Source of the DNA: JAJYTI01 sp035302145
GTDB taxonomy: Bacteria > Bacteroidota > Bacteroidia > Flavobacteriales > Flavobacteriaceae
Reading direction: 5' to 3'
Assembly (NCBI GenBank): GCA_035302145.1
Contig: DATGSX010000014.1
Span: 1-16,849 of the forward strand
Length of the DNA: 16,849 nucleotides
Part shown: in pieces, positions 16,238-16,849 of the stretch
Position numbering within the stretch: position 1 is the stretch's first letter
Layout: every line of letters begins with the position of its first letter
Made by a program: the position numbers and the translations under genes
Notes under the pieces: generated by a model
Told to the model about the DNA's origin: nothing
What the model saw: the letters and a program-made list of their open reading frames with translations, nothing else
The model's database searches: none

Positions 16238-16294
16238 TTAAATATTATTGTTTATGTTTTTTACCAAAAACTTTCGTTCTATTTCGTATGCCAT
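16238..16294 (-). pseudogene. Truncated second copy of the CYTH gene start (18 codons)
   Basis: Reading minus from ATG at 16294 gives MAYEIERKFLVKNINNNI and a stop. The first 13 residues equal those of the CYTH protein encoded at 14897-15367, including the EIERK signature, and the next is Ile in place of Met. At DNA level 16263-16294 matches 15336-15367 with one mismatch in 32. Within the first 13 codons the four differences (codons 3, 11, 12, 13) are all synonymous, so the copies diverged while both encoded protein. Similarity stops after codon 14. It lies immediately upstream of the T9SS-exported protein gene. Confidence 0.75.
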
Positions 16295-16480
16295 TTTCTG
16301 ATAGTTTTACTTGTACAAGATAGGCAGTTTAGATGGGTTAAATATGAAATAATAACTCTTGTTTGTAAAGAATCAACTTACGGGTTATACAGGTTTACAT
16401 AGATCTTATCATCCTCATACCTGGCCACACCTTCTACCAGCGAACCCATATTTTGAATAACAATCCCCAATTTATATACG

Positions 16481-16488
16481 TATTTTTG
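16481..16488 (+). promoter_or_regulatory. Candidate -7 promoter element of dinB
   Basis: TATTTTTG is an exact match to TAnnTTTG and ends 4 bases before the ATG at 16493. If used, transcription would start at or next to the start codon, giving a leaderless or nearly leaderless mRNA. No TTG at the normal -33 spacing is visible; the nearest is at 16453-16455, 25 bases upstream. Confidence 0.4.
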
Positions 16489-16492
16489 TACT

Positions 16493-16849
16493 ATGATTCC
16501 AAAGGACAGCATACGCAAGATTATTCATGTGGATATGGATGCTTTTTACGCCTCTGTAGAACAATTGGACAATCCAGAGTTAAAAGGCAAAGCTATGGTG
16601 GTAGGTGGTTCGTCGTCTCGTGGTGTGGTTGCTGCTGCAAGCTATGAAGCTCGCAAATATGGAGTGCGAAGTGCCATGAGTAGTGTGAAAGCAAAACAGC
16701 TTTGTCCACATTTAATTTTTGTTCCAAACCGTATGGAACGCTATGCAGAAATTTCGAAACAAATTAGAGAGATATTCTATTCCTATACCGATTTAGTGGA
16801 ACCACTCTCGCTTGATGAAGCATATTTGGATGTTACAGAAAATAAAAAA
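16493..16849 (+). CDS. dinB: DNA polymerase IV, N-terminal part (3' end outside window)
   Basis: The first 119 codons of a Y-family translesion polymerase, which copies past damaged bases without proofreading. The metal-binding acidic residues are visible: D14 in IIHVDMDAFYASVEQ, and D108-E109 in PLSLDEAYLDV. Y19 stands at the steric-gate position that keeps out ribonucleotides. The segment GGSSSRGVVAAASYEARKYGVRSAMSS is the standard nucleotide-contacting part of DinB. ATG at 16493 places IIHVDMD at the usual distance from the N terminus. The palm continues past the window edge, so the thumb, finger completion and little-finger domains cannot be checked. No SOS-type operator was recognised upstream. 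Confidence 0.95.
   Translation, partial: MIPKDSIRKIIHVDMDAFYASVEQLDNPELKGKAMVVGGSSSRGVVAAASYEARKYGVRSAMSSVKAKQLCPHLIFVPNRMERYAEISKQIREIFYSYTDLVEPLSLDEAYLDVTENKK

Noticed and set aside
16453..16647. 64-codon plus-strand frame across the dinB start
   Set aside because: Overlaps dinB in another frame, where the Y-family polymerase motifs are unmistakable.

Overview
The window looks like chromosomal DNA of a low-GC member of the Bacteroidota, most likely a flavobacterium. The signs are a C-terminal type IX secretion (T9SS) sorting domain on one secreted protein, many lipoproteins with SC/GC lipoboxes, a TATATTTG-type -7 promoter element, and AT-rich codon use throughout. No rRNA, tRNA, CRISPR array, transposase, integrase or phage gene was seen.

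Layout. (1) Positions 1-2083, minus strand: a CPBP-family membrane protease cut off by the window edge, preceded by two tandem paralogous lipoproteins that match no family I recognise. Both lipoproteins end in the same C-x6-C-x16-C-x3-C module. (2) Positions 2084-2439: AT-rich spacer with a 12-unit AT dinucleotide tract. (3) Positions 2440-8375, plus strand: three hydrolases of the cell envelope. These are an M28 zinc peptidase with a polytopic membrane half, an M1 aminopeptidase lipoprotein and an isoaspartyl peptidase/L-asparaginase lipoprotein. The spacer between the first two carries degenerate intergenic repeats, and the second and third each end in a clear hairpin terminator. (4) Positions 8535-14896, plus strand: a compact RND multidrug-efflux operon (GbsR/MarR-like regulator, periplasmic adaptor, AcrB-like pump, TolC-like outer-membrane factor). 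It starts with a perfect 9-bp inverted repeat abutting the -7 box and ends at a bidirectional terminator. (5) Positions 14897-16294, minus strand: a CYTH-domain phosphatase-like protein, a small T9SS-exported protein, and an 18-codon remnant of a second CYTH gene. (6) Positions 16493-16849, plus strand: the first 119 codons of DNA polymerase IV.

How the genes work together. The efflux operon is the clearest functional unit: the first gene is probably the repressor of its own operon through the inverted repeat, and the other three encode the inner-membrane, periplasmic and outer-membrane parts of one drug or solvent pump. The three hydrolases could together trim peptides and isoaspartyl or asparagine residues outside the cytoplasm, but they have separate transcription signals, so any cooperation is inferred.

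The least explained parts are the twin Cys-module lipoproteins beside the CPBP protease, and the truncated CYTH copy whose differences from the intact gene are almost all synonymous.
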